Shown here one piece after another: positions 1 through 9,202 of a DNA stretch of 64,000 nucleotides. The translations under genes and the position numbers were made by a program. Positions within the stretch are counted from its first letter, which is position 1. Every line of letters begins with the position of its first letter. The stretch is from positions 1,674,001 to 1,738,000 of the forward strand of contig NZ_JAXHCH010000002.1 of the NCBI RefSeq assembly GCF_042466415.1. The letters run 5' to 3'. Source of the DNA: Albirhodobacter sp042466415. Lineage in GTDB: Bacteria; Pseudomonadota; Alphaproteobacteria; Rhodobacterales; Rhodobacteraceae. The notes under the pieces were generated by a model. The model ran no database searches. It was not told where the DNA came from and saw only the letters and a program-made list of their open reading frames with translations.

Positions 1-564
1 CATCAAAGCCCGCGCCACTTTAGCGACTTGTGAATAGGCGGCTTGGTTGCTGACGCGGTCGGTTTTGCCGTCACAGGTCCAGCTGAACTGACATCCGCTC
101 TTGCCGCCCTGATGCACAACATCACAAATCGAATTCGGGAATTTCGGGGACTCAACGCGGTTCAAAACCACCTCCGCCACGGCGGCTTGTCCGGCAACAC
201 TTTCGCCGCGCGCCTCGAAGTAAAGGACGTCAGCAAGGCATTGGAACTGCTCGCCACCGCCTGCCGCAGGTTGGGCAGAGATCCAATTGCGCGAGTAGTC
301 TATCTCGGGCGTCTCGATCTCAGAGGCCGAGGCCATCTTCACGGCGGATTTCCCCGCCCGCATCACATCAGGGCGCGGCGCAACAGCGTCAAATCGCTGC
401 GAAACACCGCTCATCGCCGAACGCTCCTCGCCGAGCAACTGCGCGATCCCCGCGCCGATGTTGGCGTCCGTGTTCAACTGGCCTTGCGAGACCTCTGCCT
501 GCACCGCTCCCGAGAGAGCCATCAGCATGATCGCACTGCCTGCCCAAATGATACGTTTCGACAT
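1..564 (-). CDS. SleB-type cell wall hydrolase, 3' part missing (left edge)
   Basis: Reading leftward from an ATG at 564 gives 188 codons with no stop before the window edge. The start is preceded by GGACGAG. The first 25 residues form a Sec signal peptide (MSKRIIWAGSAIMLMAL, cleaved near AVQA-E). From about residue 105 the protein has the hydrolase_2 (SleB/CwlJ) core: LADVLYFEARGES, then VAEVVLNRVESP and CQFSWTCDGK. The Glu of YFEARGE is the general acid expected in this family. It is probably an exported amidase or lytic enzyme acting on peptidoglycan. The protein is cut by the window, so the C-terminus and true length are unknown. Confidence 0.85.
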   Translation of the reverse strand, partial: MSKRIIWAGSAIMLMALSGAVQAEVSQGQLNTDANIGAGIAQLLGEERSAMSGVSQRFDAVAPRPDVMRAGKSAVKMASASEIETPEIDYSRNWISAQPAAGGGEQFQCLADVLYFEARGESVAGQAAVAEVVLNRVESPKFPNSICDVVHQGGKSGCQFSWTCDGKTDRVSNQAAYSQVAKVARALM

Positions 565-805
565 TAATCTCGTCCAATTGTTCCTCGCCCCGCAAACCCG
601 AAAGCCTGCACGACGAGGGGGGGCGTAGACCACCCGGACGATGAGAGTCTAGAAAAATCGACGTGAACAACGGGCCCCTTTCCGTGATCGGAGGAGGAAA
701 TCGGCCTTATCGACGCAAATTAAAGGAAGCCCTTTCTTCGCGCACTACACAGATCCCCTTAGAAACGCTAGGGGTTTTTGATAGGTTCATGAAACTTTCA
801 TCACT
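565..805. other. Intergenic region between ppdK end and sleB-like start
   Basis: No gene is seen in these 241 bases. They contain the upstream region of the SleB-like gene. A small bulged hairpin (CCCCT..AGGGG, 755-774) is followed by TTTTT on the plus strand, but no plus-strand gene ends here, so its role is unclear. Confidence 0.4.
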
Positions 806-3370
806 CTAGCGTGACTTGGGTGCGAGCAGGGCAAAATGTGCTGCAGAAAGCCGCGCAATCGGTACGCGGAAGGGCGAACACGACACATAATCGAAGCCCG
901 CAGCCCGACAAAACGCGATTGATTCGGGGTTTCCGCCATGTTCACCGCAAACCGAAATCGTCAGATCGGGGCGCCGTTCGCGGCCACGCGCAGCCCCGAT
1001 CAACAGCAATTCTCCAACCCCCTCGACATCCAGAATATGGAACGGGTCTTCGGCATACACGCCCTGCTTGACATAGGTTCCCATGAACTTGCCCGCATCG
1101 TCGCGCGACAAGCCATAGGTCATCTGTGTCAGGTCGTTCGTGCCAAACGATAAGAACTGCGAGAATTCCGCGATATCGCCCGCCCGCAAGGCAGCGCGCG
1201 GCGTCTCGACCATCGTGCCAAGCCGATAGGTGAATTCCGCGCGACGTTCCGATTTCACGGCCGCAGCCACCGCATCAATCCGCGCCTTGACCATCTCCGC
1301 CTCACGCGCCGCCGATACGAGCGGAATCATGATTTCTGGCACGACCGGTGCGCCCCGCTTTGACGCCTCGACCGTGGCTTCAAAAATCGCTCGGGCCTGC
1401 ATCTCGTAGATCTCCGGCACGGTGATCCCCAATCGCACGCCGCGCATCCCCAGCATCGGGTTGAATTCGGACAGCGCATCGCAGCGCCGCGTGACCTCAG
1501 ACAACGGCCGATCCAGCGCCTCCGCCAGCTCGCGCATCCCTTCGCGATCATGCGGCAAGAATTCATGCAAGGGCGGATCAAACAGACGGATGCACACCGG
1601 CTGACCGGCCATAATATCAAACAAGGCCGTAAAATCGTCGCGCTGCATTGGCAGCAAACGCTCCAACGCAATTTGACGGTCATGCGGGGTGTCGGCAAAG
1701 ATCATCTCCCGCATCACGGTCAGACGTGCCTCATCGAAGAACATATGCTCCGTGCGGCACAGGCCGATCCCCTCGGCCTCAAACATCCGCGCCGTGCGTG
1801 CGTCATCGGGCGTGTCCGCATTCGCGCGCACGCCGATATCGCGCACAGCATCCGCCCAATGCAAAAGCGTGCGGAATCCGTCATCAAGCGCCGGCGCGAG
1901 CATCTCCGCCGCGCCCAAAAGCACTTCGCCGGATGTCCCGTCAATCGTGATGATGTCGCCTTCGCGCAGGACGCGCCCTTTCGGACCAACCAACGTCCGG
2001 TCGCGCGTATTGAATGAAATCTCGGACGCACCGACAATGCAAGGCAGGCCTAATCCGCGTGCAATAACAGCAGCATGCGAAGTCATCCCGCCGCGCTCGG
2101 TCAAGACGGCCGCGGCCGCATGCATGCCACGAATATCCTCCGGCGCGGTTTCACGCCGCACCAAAATACACGCCTCGTCCCGGGCCGCCGCCGCCTGCGC
2201 CGCCGCAGAGGTGAACACAATCTTACCCGTCGCAGCCCCCGGAGAGGCGGCGATGCCGCGCGCAATCCTGTCGCGCGGGGCACGCGGGTCGACTTGATAA
2301 TGCAACAATTCAGTTAACGCGCGGGGCTCGATGCGCAACAAGGCATCCTCGCGCGAAATCACGTTGTCTTCCGCCAAAGCTACCGCGATCCGAACCGCCG
2401 CTCGGGACGAGCGCGAAATTCGCACGGCGTCAATCACATGCAGCGCGCCACTTTCCACGGTAAACTCAATCTGCATTTCTTCACGCAGACGGATACGGCA
2501 AGCCGCGCCGAAAACTTGCAATTGCGCGAACAGATCGGGCGCAGTCTCCTCCAGAGACACCCCGCGCGCATCGCGCGTCAGATAAAGCGTTGTTTGCGCT
2601 TGGCTACGGCCTTGCGACTGGCCACGGAACCGGCCCGCAACCTGCGGCGCGCCCGTGACACTATCCGCAAACTGGATCGTCCCGGAGCCCGACAAACCCG
2701 GCCCGATCCCAAAAGCCATCCCTTGGACAACCAGCCCTAACGCAGCGTCCGCAGGTGCGCCTTTTGCCTGACGTAGAAGCCGCGCGGATGTGCCTTCCCA
2801 CGCGCGCGCCATCGACCGCAATACTTCGGAAAGTTGGCGTGCGGAGTCTTGCGGGAAAGGTTGATCGGTTTCCGCCTCATAGGCAAGAAGCGCCTGCTCC
2901 AATGCGCGCGGCGATGGTTCCGCCTCAAACATATCAGGATCGAGCCGCTCGACGTGGACGGCATAGCTCTGGACAAACCGCAGGTAGAGCGCATCCGCGC
3001 TTTCGCGGCCATGGGTCTCGACTAACTCGGCGTGTCGCTTGCCGTTCATCCCGACATTCAGGATCGTTCCTGGTCCGCCCCAAGCAGGGTTCGCGGGGCT
3101 TCCGCGCACAGACACGAGGAAAGAGGGGCCGAAAATCCGGGTGATCCCATCCGTATCGGGCATTTGCCCCGCCGCAATCGCCCGAACCGTCTCGGCGGGC
3201 AATGCAACGGTCTTCGGAACCGGTAGCTCCATCCGGATCAACCGCTGTAGACATTTTGCGCGCCAGCCATGCGACGGCACCTTGATCCCCGCCGTTGGCG
3301 TGATCTCTGTGAATTCAGCGTTTTCAGATGTTTTCTGCATTGCAGCATGCCCCACTAACGCCCGCAGCAT
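806..3370 (-). CDS. ppdK: Pyruvate phosphate dikinase-like protein with a divergent ATP-grasp half
   Basis: The 854-aa product has PPDK domain order: nucleotide-binding half (about 1-350), phospho-His swivel domain (375-490) and PEP/pyruvate barrel (510-850). The central and C-terminal signatures are intact: RGGMTSHAAVIARG with His432, GLCRTEHMFF, SFGTNDLTQMTYG and CGEHGG with Cys808. PPDK interconverts pyruvate + ATP + Pi and PEP + AMP + PPi. The ATP half is unusual. The usual LGGKG loop reads SHGWRAK (33-39), the QGED region reads GQSQGRSQ (250-257), and the QTR end motif reads IDAVR (313-317). Either ATP use is altered or this is a PEP-utilising paralogue. An ATG at 3340 (MQKTSE) is an alternative start. 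Family identity is firm; the reaction is not. Confidence 0.85.
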   Translation of the reverse strand: MLRALVGHAAMQKTSENAEFTEITPTAGIKVPSHGWRAKCLQRLIRMELPVPKTVALPAETVRAIAAGQMPDTDGITRIFGPSFLVSVRGSPANPAWGGPGTILNVGMNGKRHAELVETHGRESADALYLRFVQSYAVHVERLDPDMFEAEPSPRALEQALLAYEAETDQPFPQDSARQLSEVLRSMARAWEGTSARLLRQAKGAPADAALGLVVQGMAFGIGPGLSGSGTIQFADSVTGAPQVAGRFRGQSQGRSQAQTTLYLTRDARGVSLEETAPDLFAQLQVFGAACRIRLREEMQIEFTVESGALHVIDAVRISRSSRAAVRIAVALAEDNVISREDALLRIEPRALTELLHYQVDPRAPRDRIARGIAASPGAATGKIVFTSAAAQAAAARDEACILVRRETAPEDIRGMHAAAAVLTERGGMTSHAAVIARGLGLPCIVGASEISFNTRDRTLVGPKGRVLREGDIITIDGTSGEVLLGAAEMLAPALDDGFRTLLHWADAVRDIGVRANADTPDDARTARMFEAEGIGLCRTEHMFFDEARLTVMREMIFADTPHDRQIALERLLPMQRDDFTALFDIMAGQPVCIRLFDPPLHEFLPHDREGMRELAEALDRPLSEVTRRCDALSEFNPMLGMRGVRLGITVPEIYEMQARAIFEATVEASKRGAPVVPEIMIPLVSAAREAEMVKARIDAVAAAVKSERRAEFTYRLGTMVETPRAALRAGDIAEFSQFLSFGTNDLTQMTYGLSRDDAGKFMGTYVKQGVYAEDPFHILDVEGVGELLLIGAARGRERRPDLTISVCGEHGGNPESIAFCRAAGFDYVSCSPFRVPIARLSAAHFALLAPKSR

Positions 3371-3446
3371 ACGCGCGAAGTAGCGTCAATCAAGTGTCAC
3401 AAAGACCAAACGCTGCGTTGAGGCAATATTTATTCGAAGACGCTGC

Positions 3447-3493
3447 ATCCCCGCCGATGGAAGCCTCCGGCGGGGATATTTTTAGCAACCGGA
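3447..3493. repeat. Palindrome with a GGGATATTT..GCAACCGGA element
   Basis: A perfect 10-bp inverted repeat (ATCCCCGCCG at 3447-3456, CGGCGGGGAT at 3468-3477) runs into ATTTTTAGCAACCGGA. The GGGATATTT-spacer-GCAACCGGA part recurs twice at 25951-26010. The T-run follows the hairpin on the plus strand, whereas both flanking genes are read leftward, so it is not simply the glyS terminator. Confidence 0.55.
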
Positions 3494-3499
3494 AACGGC

Positions 3500-5560
3500 C
3501 TAGCCTTCGATCTGCGCGAGATCTGCGACAGAAAGGCAAATCTGGCGAATTTTTGATAGCAAGTTCAAGCGGTTGCGGCGAACGATCTCGCTTTCGGCAT
3601 TCACCTGCACGGCTGTGAAGAAAGCGTCCGTCGGCGCGCGCAACCCCGCCATTGCAGACATTGCGGCGGCGAAATCTTCCGCTTTAAGAGCGGGCAGGAT
3701 CGCGGCTTCGGCTTGATCCAGCGCAGCGAACAAAGCGCGTTCTTCCTCCGTCTCGGCAAATTTAAGATCCGCGCCGAAGCTATATTCGACGCCGTCCTTC
3801 TCCTCGGCTTGCGATAGGATATTGGACGCGCGCTTATACCCTTGGATCAGGTTTGCACCGTCTTCGGTTTTCAACACCGCATCCAACGCCTGCGCGCGTT
3901 TGACAACGAGGGTCAAATCATCGTTGCCTTGCATCCCCAGCACCGCATCGATCACGTCATGCCGGATGTTTTGGTCTTTCAAGAAGACCTTCAAACGGTC
4001 GTGGAAGAAGTTCAGCAGATCAGTCGCATCCGCTTGCGGATTGGATTTTTCGAACATTTCTGTCAGTGAAAGACGCAAATTATTCGTCAAAACCAGACGG
4101 ATCACACCAAGGGCGGCGCGGCGCAATGCAAACGGATCTTTCGAGCCTGTCGGTTTTTCATCAATCGCCCAGAAGCCGGTGAGCGTGTCAATTTTATCCG
4201 CCAGAGCGACCGCAACCGATACAGGCTCGACCGGAACCTCATCTGACGGACCGAGCGGCGAATAATGTCCCTTGCAGGCCTGCGCAACCTCAGATGGCAG
4301 ACCGAGAGCGCGCGCGTAATAGCCGCCCATCACGCCTTGCAGTTCGGGGAATTCCCCAACCATCGCAGAGCGAAGGTCAGCCTTTGCAACTTTCGCGGCT
4401 TGCACAGCCAGTTCGACGTCCGCGCCAAGCGCTGGTGCCAGTGCCTCGGAAAGGGCGGCAATGCGTGCGATACGATCCGCTTGCGAGCCGAGCTTGTTGT
4501 GGAAGGTAACGTTTGCAAGGCCTTCGCCCATTCCTTCCAGCCCAGCGTTTTTGACAATACGCAGATCGTTTTCCCAGAAGAACTTGGCATCTGAAAGACG
4601 CGCCGAGAGCACCTTCAAATTGCCTTTCAGAATTGTCGCGCCGTGATCCGCAGTCTCGCGGTTTGCAACCGTGACGAAGCCCTCGATACGCCCGTTTTTT
4701 GGATTTCGCACCGAGAAGAACTTCTGATGCTCCTTCATCGAGGTTTGCAAAACCTCCGGTGGCAGTTCCAAAAACTCCGGTGCAATATCGCCCAAGAGAA
4801 CAACAGGCCACTCGACCAAGCCGGCGACTTCGGCCAGAAGTGCTTTGTCTTCAACGAGTTCTAGCCCACGTGCGAAAGCCATATTGGAGGCATCCGACCA
4901 GATCGCGCTCTCACGCTCGGCACTGTCGAGCACAACATGCGCGGATTTGAGCTTCAGGGAGTAATCCTCAAACGACGAAACCGCGAAACGCGCGGGCGCC
5001 ATGAAGCGGTGGCCGTGCGTAGTATTGCTGGCCGTGATCCCATCGACTTCGAGCGGCACGATTTCTGCGCCGCCTTCATCTGTGAGGATGCACAGGATCG
5101 AATGCAGCGGACGCACCCAGCGAAGACTCCCTGTGCCCCAGCGCATGGATTTCGGCCATGGGAAGTTACGGATTGTCGCCTCAAGCACCTCCGCGATGAT
5201 CTCTGCGGCGGCCCTGCCCGGCTTTTCCACCACGGCGAAATAAACTTGGCCCTTCTTCTCGTCGCGGATCTCCAACTGATCCAGTGATAGGCCCGTCGAC
5301 CGCAAGAACCCCTCGATCGCTTTTTCCGGCGCGTCGGTTTTCGGCCCCTTGCGCTCCTCGCGCACGGGAAGTGATTGCGCGGTAAGTCCGTCGATCGTGA
5401 GGCACAAACGGCGCGGCGTCGACAATGCGCCCGCCGACGCATAGGTCAGCCCCGCCTCAACCAAGCTATCAGTGACGAGTTTTTTGAGATCCTCGCGGGC
5501 TTTGCCCTGCATCCGCGCGGGAATTTCCTCGGAGAAGAGTTCAATCAAAAGATCCGGCAT
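3500..5560 (-). CDS. glyS: Glycyl-tRNA synthetase beta subunit
   Basis: The 686-aa product matches the usual length of bacterial GlyS. It starts MPDLLIELFSEEIPARMQ, the family's N-terminal signature, and contains NTTHGHRFMAP, KEHQKFFSVRN and GYYARALGL typical of the beta subunit. With GlyQ it forms the alpha2beta2 enzyme that charges tRNA-Gly; the beta subunit supplies tRNA recognition. It is the last gene of glyQ-DUF6446-glyS on the minus strand and its ATG directly follows the stop of the DUF6446 gene, so the three are probably cotranscribed. Two tRNA-Gly genes lie 9 kb away in the same window. Confidence 0.97.
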   Translation of the reverse strand: MPDLLIELFSEEIPARMQGKAREDLKKLVTDSLVEAGLTYASAGALSTPRRLCLTIDGLTAQSLPVREERKGPKTDAPEKAIEGFLRSTGLSLDQLEIRDEKKGQVYFAVVEKPGRAAAEIIAEVLEATIRNFPWPKSMRWGTGSLRWVRPLHSILCILTDEGGAEIVPLEVDGITASNTTHGHRFMAPARFAVSSFEDYSLKLKSAHVVLDSAERESAIWSDASNMAFARGLELVEDKALLAEVAGLVEWPVVLLGDIAPEFLELPPEVLQTSMKEHQKFFSVRNPKNGRIEGFVTVANRETADHGATILKGNLKVLSARLSDAKFFWENDLRIVKNAGLEGMGEGLANVTFHNKLGSQADRIARIAALSEALAPALGADVELAVQAAKVAKADLRSAMVGEFPELQGVMGGYYARALGLPSEVAQACKGHYSPLGPSDEVPVEPVSVAVALADKIDTLTGFWAIDEKPTGSKDPFALRRAALGVIRLVLTNNLRLSLTEMFEKSNPQADATDLLNFFHDRLKVFLKDQNIRHDVIDAVLGMQGNDDLTLVVKRAQALDAVLKTEDGANLIQGYKRASNILSQAEEKDGVEYSFGADLKFAETEEERALFAALDQAEAAILPALKAEDFAAAMSAMAGLRAPTDAFFTAVQVNAESEIVRRNRLNLLSKIRQICLSVADLAQIEG

Positions 5561-6037
5561 TTACTTCTCCGCATTCTCGTTGAGTTGGTGCCACGCATAT
5601 GCGCGACCATCGGGATAGACGGCGACAACGCGATCAATCCCCGGTTCGATTTCATGTTCGGACAAAAATGCCACCGCATTGCCCATTTCAAGATCCGCGC
5701 CAATTGCATCCGCATTGAAGCAATCGAACCAGTTCGGGGCGTTGAGAGGGGTCGCATCGGCGTAAACCTTGTAGGTTTCCGACAATGTCGCGAGCGAGAG
5801 AGGTGTCGAGAAACAGCCGCGATAGCGTAGCGGCGAGCTATCCGCATCAATCCCGTTGAACCCTTCCGTCAGCAAAACTTCGGACGTGTCGCCCTCAATC
5901 GTTACCAAACGAATTTCTGCGGCGGGCGCAGAGGCTTCAATCGGATTATAAAAGGCGTAGACTTGGGCGTAATACATGCCCAGCCCGCCGATGATTGCCG
6001 TCAACACGAGCGCTCCTCCGACGAGTTTACCATTCAC
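5561..6037 (-). CDS. DUF6446-like membrane-anchored protein
   Basis: A 158-aa protein beginning at GTG 6037 (VNGKLVGGALVLTAIIGG) fits best: this GTG overlaps the glyQ TGA as GTGA, the usual translational coupling. The longer upstream frame only shadows glyQ. Residues 5-25 are a membrane anchor. The rest is probably periplasmic, with SSPLRYRGCFSTPLSLA, NWFDCFNADAIGADLE and RVVAVYPDGRAYAWHQLNE. This matches my memory of DUF6446, a family found between glyQ and glyS in Rhodobacteraceae. Function is unknown. Two Cys (in RGCF and FDCF) could pair outside the membrane. Confidence 0.8.
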   Translation of the reverse strand: MNGKLVGGALVLTAIIGGLGMYYAQVYAFYNPIEASAPAAEIRLVTIEGDTSEVLLTEGFNGIDADSSPLRYRGCFSTPLSLATLSETYKVYADATPLNAPNWFDCFNADAIGADLEMGNAVAFLSEHEIEPGIDRVVAVYPDGRAYAWHQLNENAEK

Positions 6038-6993
6038 GAGGCCACCTCTACAGCGACAAGCCCGCCAGCCTCGGTTTTCACAAAGGCATCGGCACATTGC
6101 TTCGCCAGCGCCCGCACACGGCCGATATAGGCTTGCCGCTCGGTAACCGAAATCACGCCGCGCGCATCCAGCAAGTTGAACAGATGCGACGCCTTGATGC
6201 ACTGGTCATAGGCAGGGTGCGCCATGATGATCCGGCGTCCGGCCCCGTCGACCTCCTCAGCCGCGAGGATACGCTCGCATTCCGCCTCGGCGTCTTTGAA
6301 GTGCTGGAGCAGCATATCCGTATCGGCCTGATCGAAGTTCCAACGCGAATATTCTTGCTCCGTCTGGCGGAAGACATCCCCGTAGGTCAACGCAATCGGT
6401 GCGTCTGGATCGTTGTAAGGCATGTCCATCACGTGATCGACGCCCAAAACATACATCGCCAAGCGCTCCAACCCGTAGGTCAACTCGCCCGACACAGGGC
6501 GGCAGTCATGGCCACCAACCTGCTGGAAATAGGTGAATTGCGAGACTTCCATCCCGTCGCACCACACTTCCCAACCCAATCCCCAAGCGCCCAAGGTTGG
6601 GGATTCCCAGTCATCCTCAACAAAACGGATATCGTGCAATTCGGCATCAATACCGATCGCCTTGAGCGAACCAAGATAGAGGTCTTGCAAATCCGGCGGG
6701 CTCGGTTTGATCAGAACTTGGTATTGGTAGTAATGCTGCAACCGGTTCGGGTTTTCACCGTAACGGCCATCTGTCGGGCGGCGCGACGGCTGCACATAGG
6801 CCGCGGCCCACGGCTTTGCCCCTAACGAGCGCAGTGTGGTCGCGGGGTGAAATGTCCCTGCGCCGACTTCCATATCGTAGGGCTGCATCACGGCGCAGCC
6901 TTTGCTGGCCCAATAAGTCATCAATCGCAGGATAATTTCCTGAAACGAGCGCGGCGCGTTGTGCGGCGCGAGATCGGGAGCAGCTTGGGACAT
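6034..6993 (-). CDS. glyQ: Glycyl-tRNA synthetase alpha subunit
   Basis: The 319-aa product carries the class II aminoacyl-tRNA synthetase core of GlyQ: RSFQEIILRLMTYWASKGC, QPYDMEVGAGTFHPATTLR, YVQPSRRPTDGRYGENPNR and LTYGLERLAMYV. It catalyses glycyl-adenylate formation and works as alpha2beta2 with GlyS. It is the first gene of the minus-strand glyQ-DUF6446-glyS unit. The start at 6993 has AGGAT upstream. The 277 bases to the divergent gene at 7271 should hold the promoters of both units. Confidence 0.97.
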   Translation of the reverse strand: MSQAAPDLAPHNAPRSFQEIILRLMTYWASKGCAVMQPYDMEVGAGTFHPATTLRSLGAKPWAAAYVQPSRRPTDGRYGENPNRLQHYYQYQVLIKPSPPDLQDLYLGSLKAIGIDAELHDIRFVEDDWESPTLGAWGLGWEVWCDGMEVSQFTYFQQVGGHDCRPVSGELTYGLERLAMYVLGVDHVMDMPYNDPDAPIALTYGDVFRQTEQEYSRWNFDQADTDMLLQHFKDAEAECERILAAEEVDGAGRRIIMAHPAYDQCIKASHLFNLLDARGVISVTERQAYIGRVRALAKQCADAFVKTEAGGLVAVEVAS

Positions 6994-7270
6994 GGGATGA
7001 TCCTTTGAGGCGGGCCAAAAGCACGGGCTTTCTAGGCGCGAGGGGCGCGGGGGTCAACGGGCGGCGCGCATAGCGGGGCAAAGGGGCGCGCATTTTCGGG
7101 GTGACGCCACGGTTCAAACTGTTAATTTGCCCCGAATGGCGGGATTTTCAGCGTTGCATGACCCATTTGCGGCCCTGCGACGCCCTCCCTCGCCGCTGTC
7201 TTTCCTTGCGGGCCTATACGACGCCTGCGTCTTTTATTACTCGCGGCCCTCCGCGCAATTTACAGGACCA

Positions 7271-9094
7271 ATGCCCATGAACTCGACCCGATTTGCCACG
7301 GCATTTTCTACGGCGCGCTTTGGCATTGCCGGCCTTGTCTCGGCCACGGCTCTGACTCTGATTTTCGCGCAATCCGCATCTGCCGAGCCTATGTGGCTGC
7401 AAATCGAGGCAAATTCGTCGTTGAGCGAGAGCCAGCAAGCCGCGCGGCAATGGGCCGAAACTTTGCCCGACATCTCCGGCTTCGCGATGACGACCGGTAT
7501 GTATGCCATTGCAATCGGCCCGTTCGAGACGCGCGAAGACGCGGATGCGCAACGTCTTTTGCTGCGCGGAGAGCGGGTGATCCCGGCCGATAGCTACATC
7601 ACCGACGGCACTCGCTACGTCCAGCAATACTGGCCTATCGGGGCGCAATTGACACGGGCTCCGGCTGAGACGCCGTCGCCTGCATCGCCGGAGGCAGATC
7701 TCCCCGAGACGACTGCGGTTGACGCGCCCGCCCCGACCAATGATCTGCCCCCTGCCCTGCCCGAGGAAACCGCCGCCGAAGCGCGCGCCTCGGAGCGTGC
7801 CTTGAACACGCAGCAACGGATGGATTTGCAAGAGGCACTGGCGTGGCAAGGCTTCTACACCGCGGGGATCGATGGCGCGTTCGGCGCAGGCACCCGCCGC
7901 TCGATGGCGGCGTGGCAGGCCGCGACCGGAGCTGAGGAGACCGGTATTCTCACCACCGCCCAACGCGCCGATTTGCTGACCGAAGTCTCTCTGGAGCGGG
8001 CGTCCCTCGGCCTGCAAACCGTGCGCGACGATGAGGCGGGGATCGAGATTGATCTGCCCCTCGGCCTTGTCGAGTTCGGCAGCTATAGCGCCCCCTTCGC
8101 GAATTACACCGCGAAGGATGGATCCGGTGTGCAAGTTCTGTTGATCTCGCAAGGCGGCGATCAGGGGCGTCTGTTCGGCCTCTACGACATTATGCAAACC
8201 CTCGAAATCGTCCCATTGGAGGGCCCGCGCGAGCGGGATCGCAGCGGCTTTACCCTGATCGGGAGCAATGCCGAGATGACCTCCTACACGCAGGTGAAGC
8301 TGCAAGGCGGATTGATAAAAGGGTTCACGCTGGCCTATCCCACCGCCAAAGCCCCGCAGATGGAGCGCGTTCTCTCCGCGATGAAGGACAGCTTCACCGC
8401 CGTCGGAAACACCGCCATGGACGATACATTGGGGCAACCGCTTGGTGTAGCGAAGGCCGATTTGCTCTCGGGTCTAGACGTGCGCCGCCCTGTCTTTGAC
8501 CGCTCAGGGTTCTATATCGATGCGAAAGGGTCGGTTTTGACGGCCAGCGCGGGGCTGGATCAATGCAGCCGCGTGACCGTGGACAACACGGAAGCCGACA
8601 TCGCACTGAATGACGCGTCCGGCGTTGCCGTTTTGACGCCCAAGGCCGCGTTGGCGCCTAAAATGATTGCGGCCTTCCAATCGGGCACGCCGCGCATGGA
8701 TGCCGATATCGCCGCGGCCGGGTTTTCATACGGCGGCGCGCTGTCCAGCCCGGTTGTGAGCTTCGGGCGGTTTTCCGCCGCGGAAGGGCTCGAGGGCGAG
8801 CCGTCGCAATCGCGCCTTGCGCTGCGCACCCGCGATGGCGACGCAGGCGGGCCGGTGCTGGATGCATCCGGCGGTGTGATCGGATTGATTTTGCCAAGCA
8901 CAACTGCGCGCACCGAGACCGCGCAGATTTTGCCTGATGATCTGTCGGTTGCATTGCAATCCGCGACTATTGCACCCGTGCTCACCCAAGCAGGTTACGC
9001 GCCCGCCGCAGCGGAGACCGCAGGCTCACTGGCGGCAGAGGATCTGTCGTTGATTGCGCGGGCGATCACGGTGCCGGTCTCATGCTGGAAGTGA
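7271..9094 (+). CDS. Exported SPOR-like / peptidoglycan-binding / inactive trypsin-fold protein
   Basis: Translation likely starts at ATG 7271 (MPMNSTRF; AGGA 5 bases before) or 7277, giving about 607 aa. A signal peptide ends near SASAEP. A SPOR-like segment follows (about 41-123; YAIAIGPFETREDADAQ), then a Pro/Ala linker. A PG_binding_1 repeat spans about 177-236 (QGFYTAGIDGAFGAGTRRSM). The C-terminal third looks like a trypsin-fold domain. The active-site motifs are lost: TAAH reads TASA (425-427) and GDSGGP reads GDAGGP with Ala525. The codons AGC GCG and GCA are clear. It is probably an envelope binding or scaffold protein rather than a protease. A hairpin terminator follows. Confidence 0.75.
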   Translation: MPMNSTRFATAFSTARFGIAGLVSATALTLIFAQSASAEPMWLQIEANSSLSESQQAARQWAETLPDISGFAMTTGMYAIAIGPFETREDADAQRLLLRGERVIPADSYITDGTRYVQQYWPIGAQLTRAPAETPSPASPEADLPETTAVDAPAPTNDLPPALPEETAAEARASERALNTQQRMDLQEALAWQGFYTAGIDGAFGAGTRRSMAAWQAATGAEETGILTTAQRADLLTEVSLERASLGLQTVRDDEAGIEIDLPLGLVEFGSYSAPFANYTAKDGSGVQVLLISQGGDQGRLFGLYDIMQTLEIVPLEGPRERDRSGFTLIGSNAEMTSYTQVKLQGGLIKGFTLAYPTAKAPQMERVLSAMKDSFTAVGNTAMDDTLGQPLGVAKADLLSGLDVRRPVFDRSGFYIDAKGSVLTASAGLDQCSRVTVDNTEADIALNDASGVAVLTPKAALAPKMIAAFQSGTPRMDADIAAAGFSYGGALSSPVVSFGRFSAAEGLEGEPSQSRLALRTRDGDAGGPVLDASGGVIGLILPSTTARTETAQILPDDLSVALQSATIAPVLTQAGYAPAAAETAGSLAAEDLSLIARAITVPVSCWK

Positions 9095-9132
9095 TCCTGA
9101 CGCGGTCCGAGAGGCGTTTAAGTTGACATACG

Positions 9133-9166
9133 GCAGGCGGCGCCGGGAAACCGCGCCGCCTTTCCT
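9133..9166 (+). terminator. Hairpin terminator after the trypsin-fold gene
   Basis: AGGCGGCGC (9135-9143) pairs perfectly with GCGCCGCCT (9153-9161), loop 9 bases, followed by TTTCC. It lies 41 bases after the stop at 9094. Confidence 0.65.
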
Positions 9167-9202
9167 CATGCGGGATGCCGCGCGCCTTGCAGGCAGGCGT
9201 CG

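Noticed and set aside
755..776. CCCCT..AGGGGTTTTT hairpin as terminator of ppdK
   Set aside because: The T-run is on the plus strand, while ppdK is read leftward; no plus-strand gene ends here.
7214..8437. 407-aa minus-strand frame opposite the trypsin-fold gene
   Set aside because: Shadow frame; the plus strand has signal peptide, domains and a terminator.
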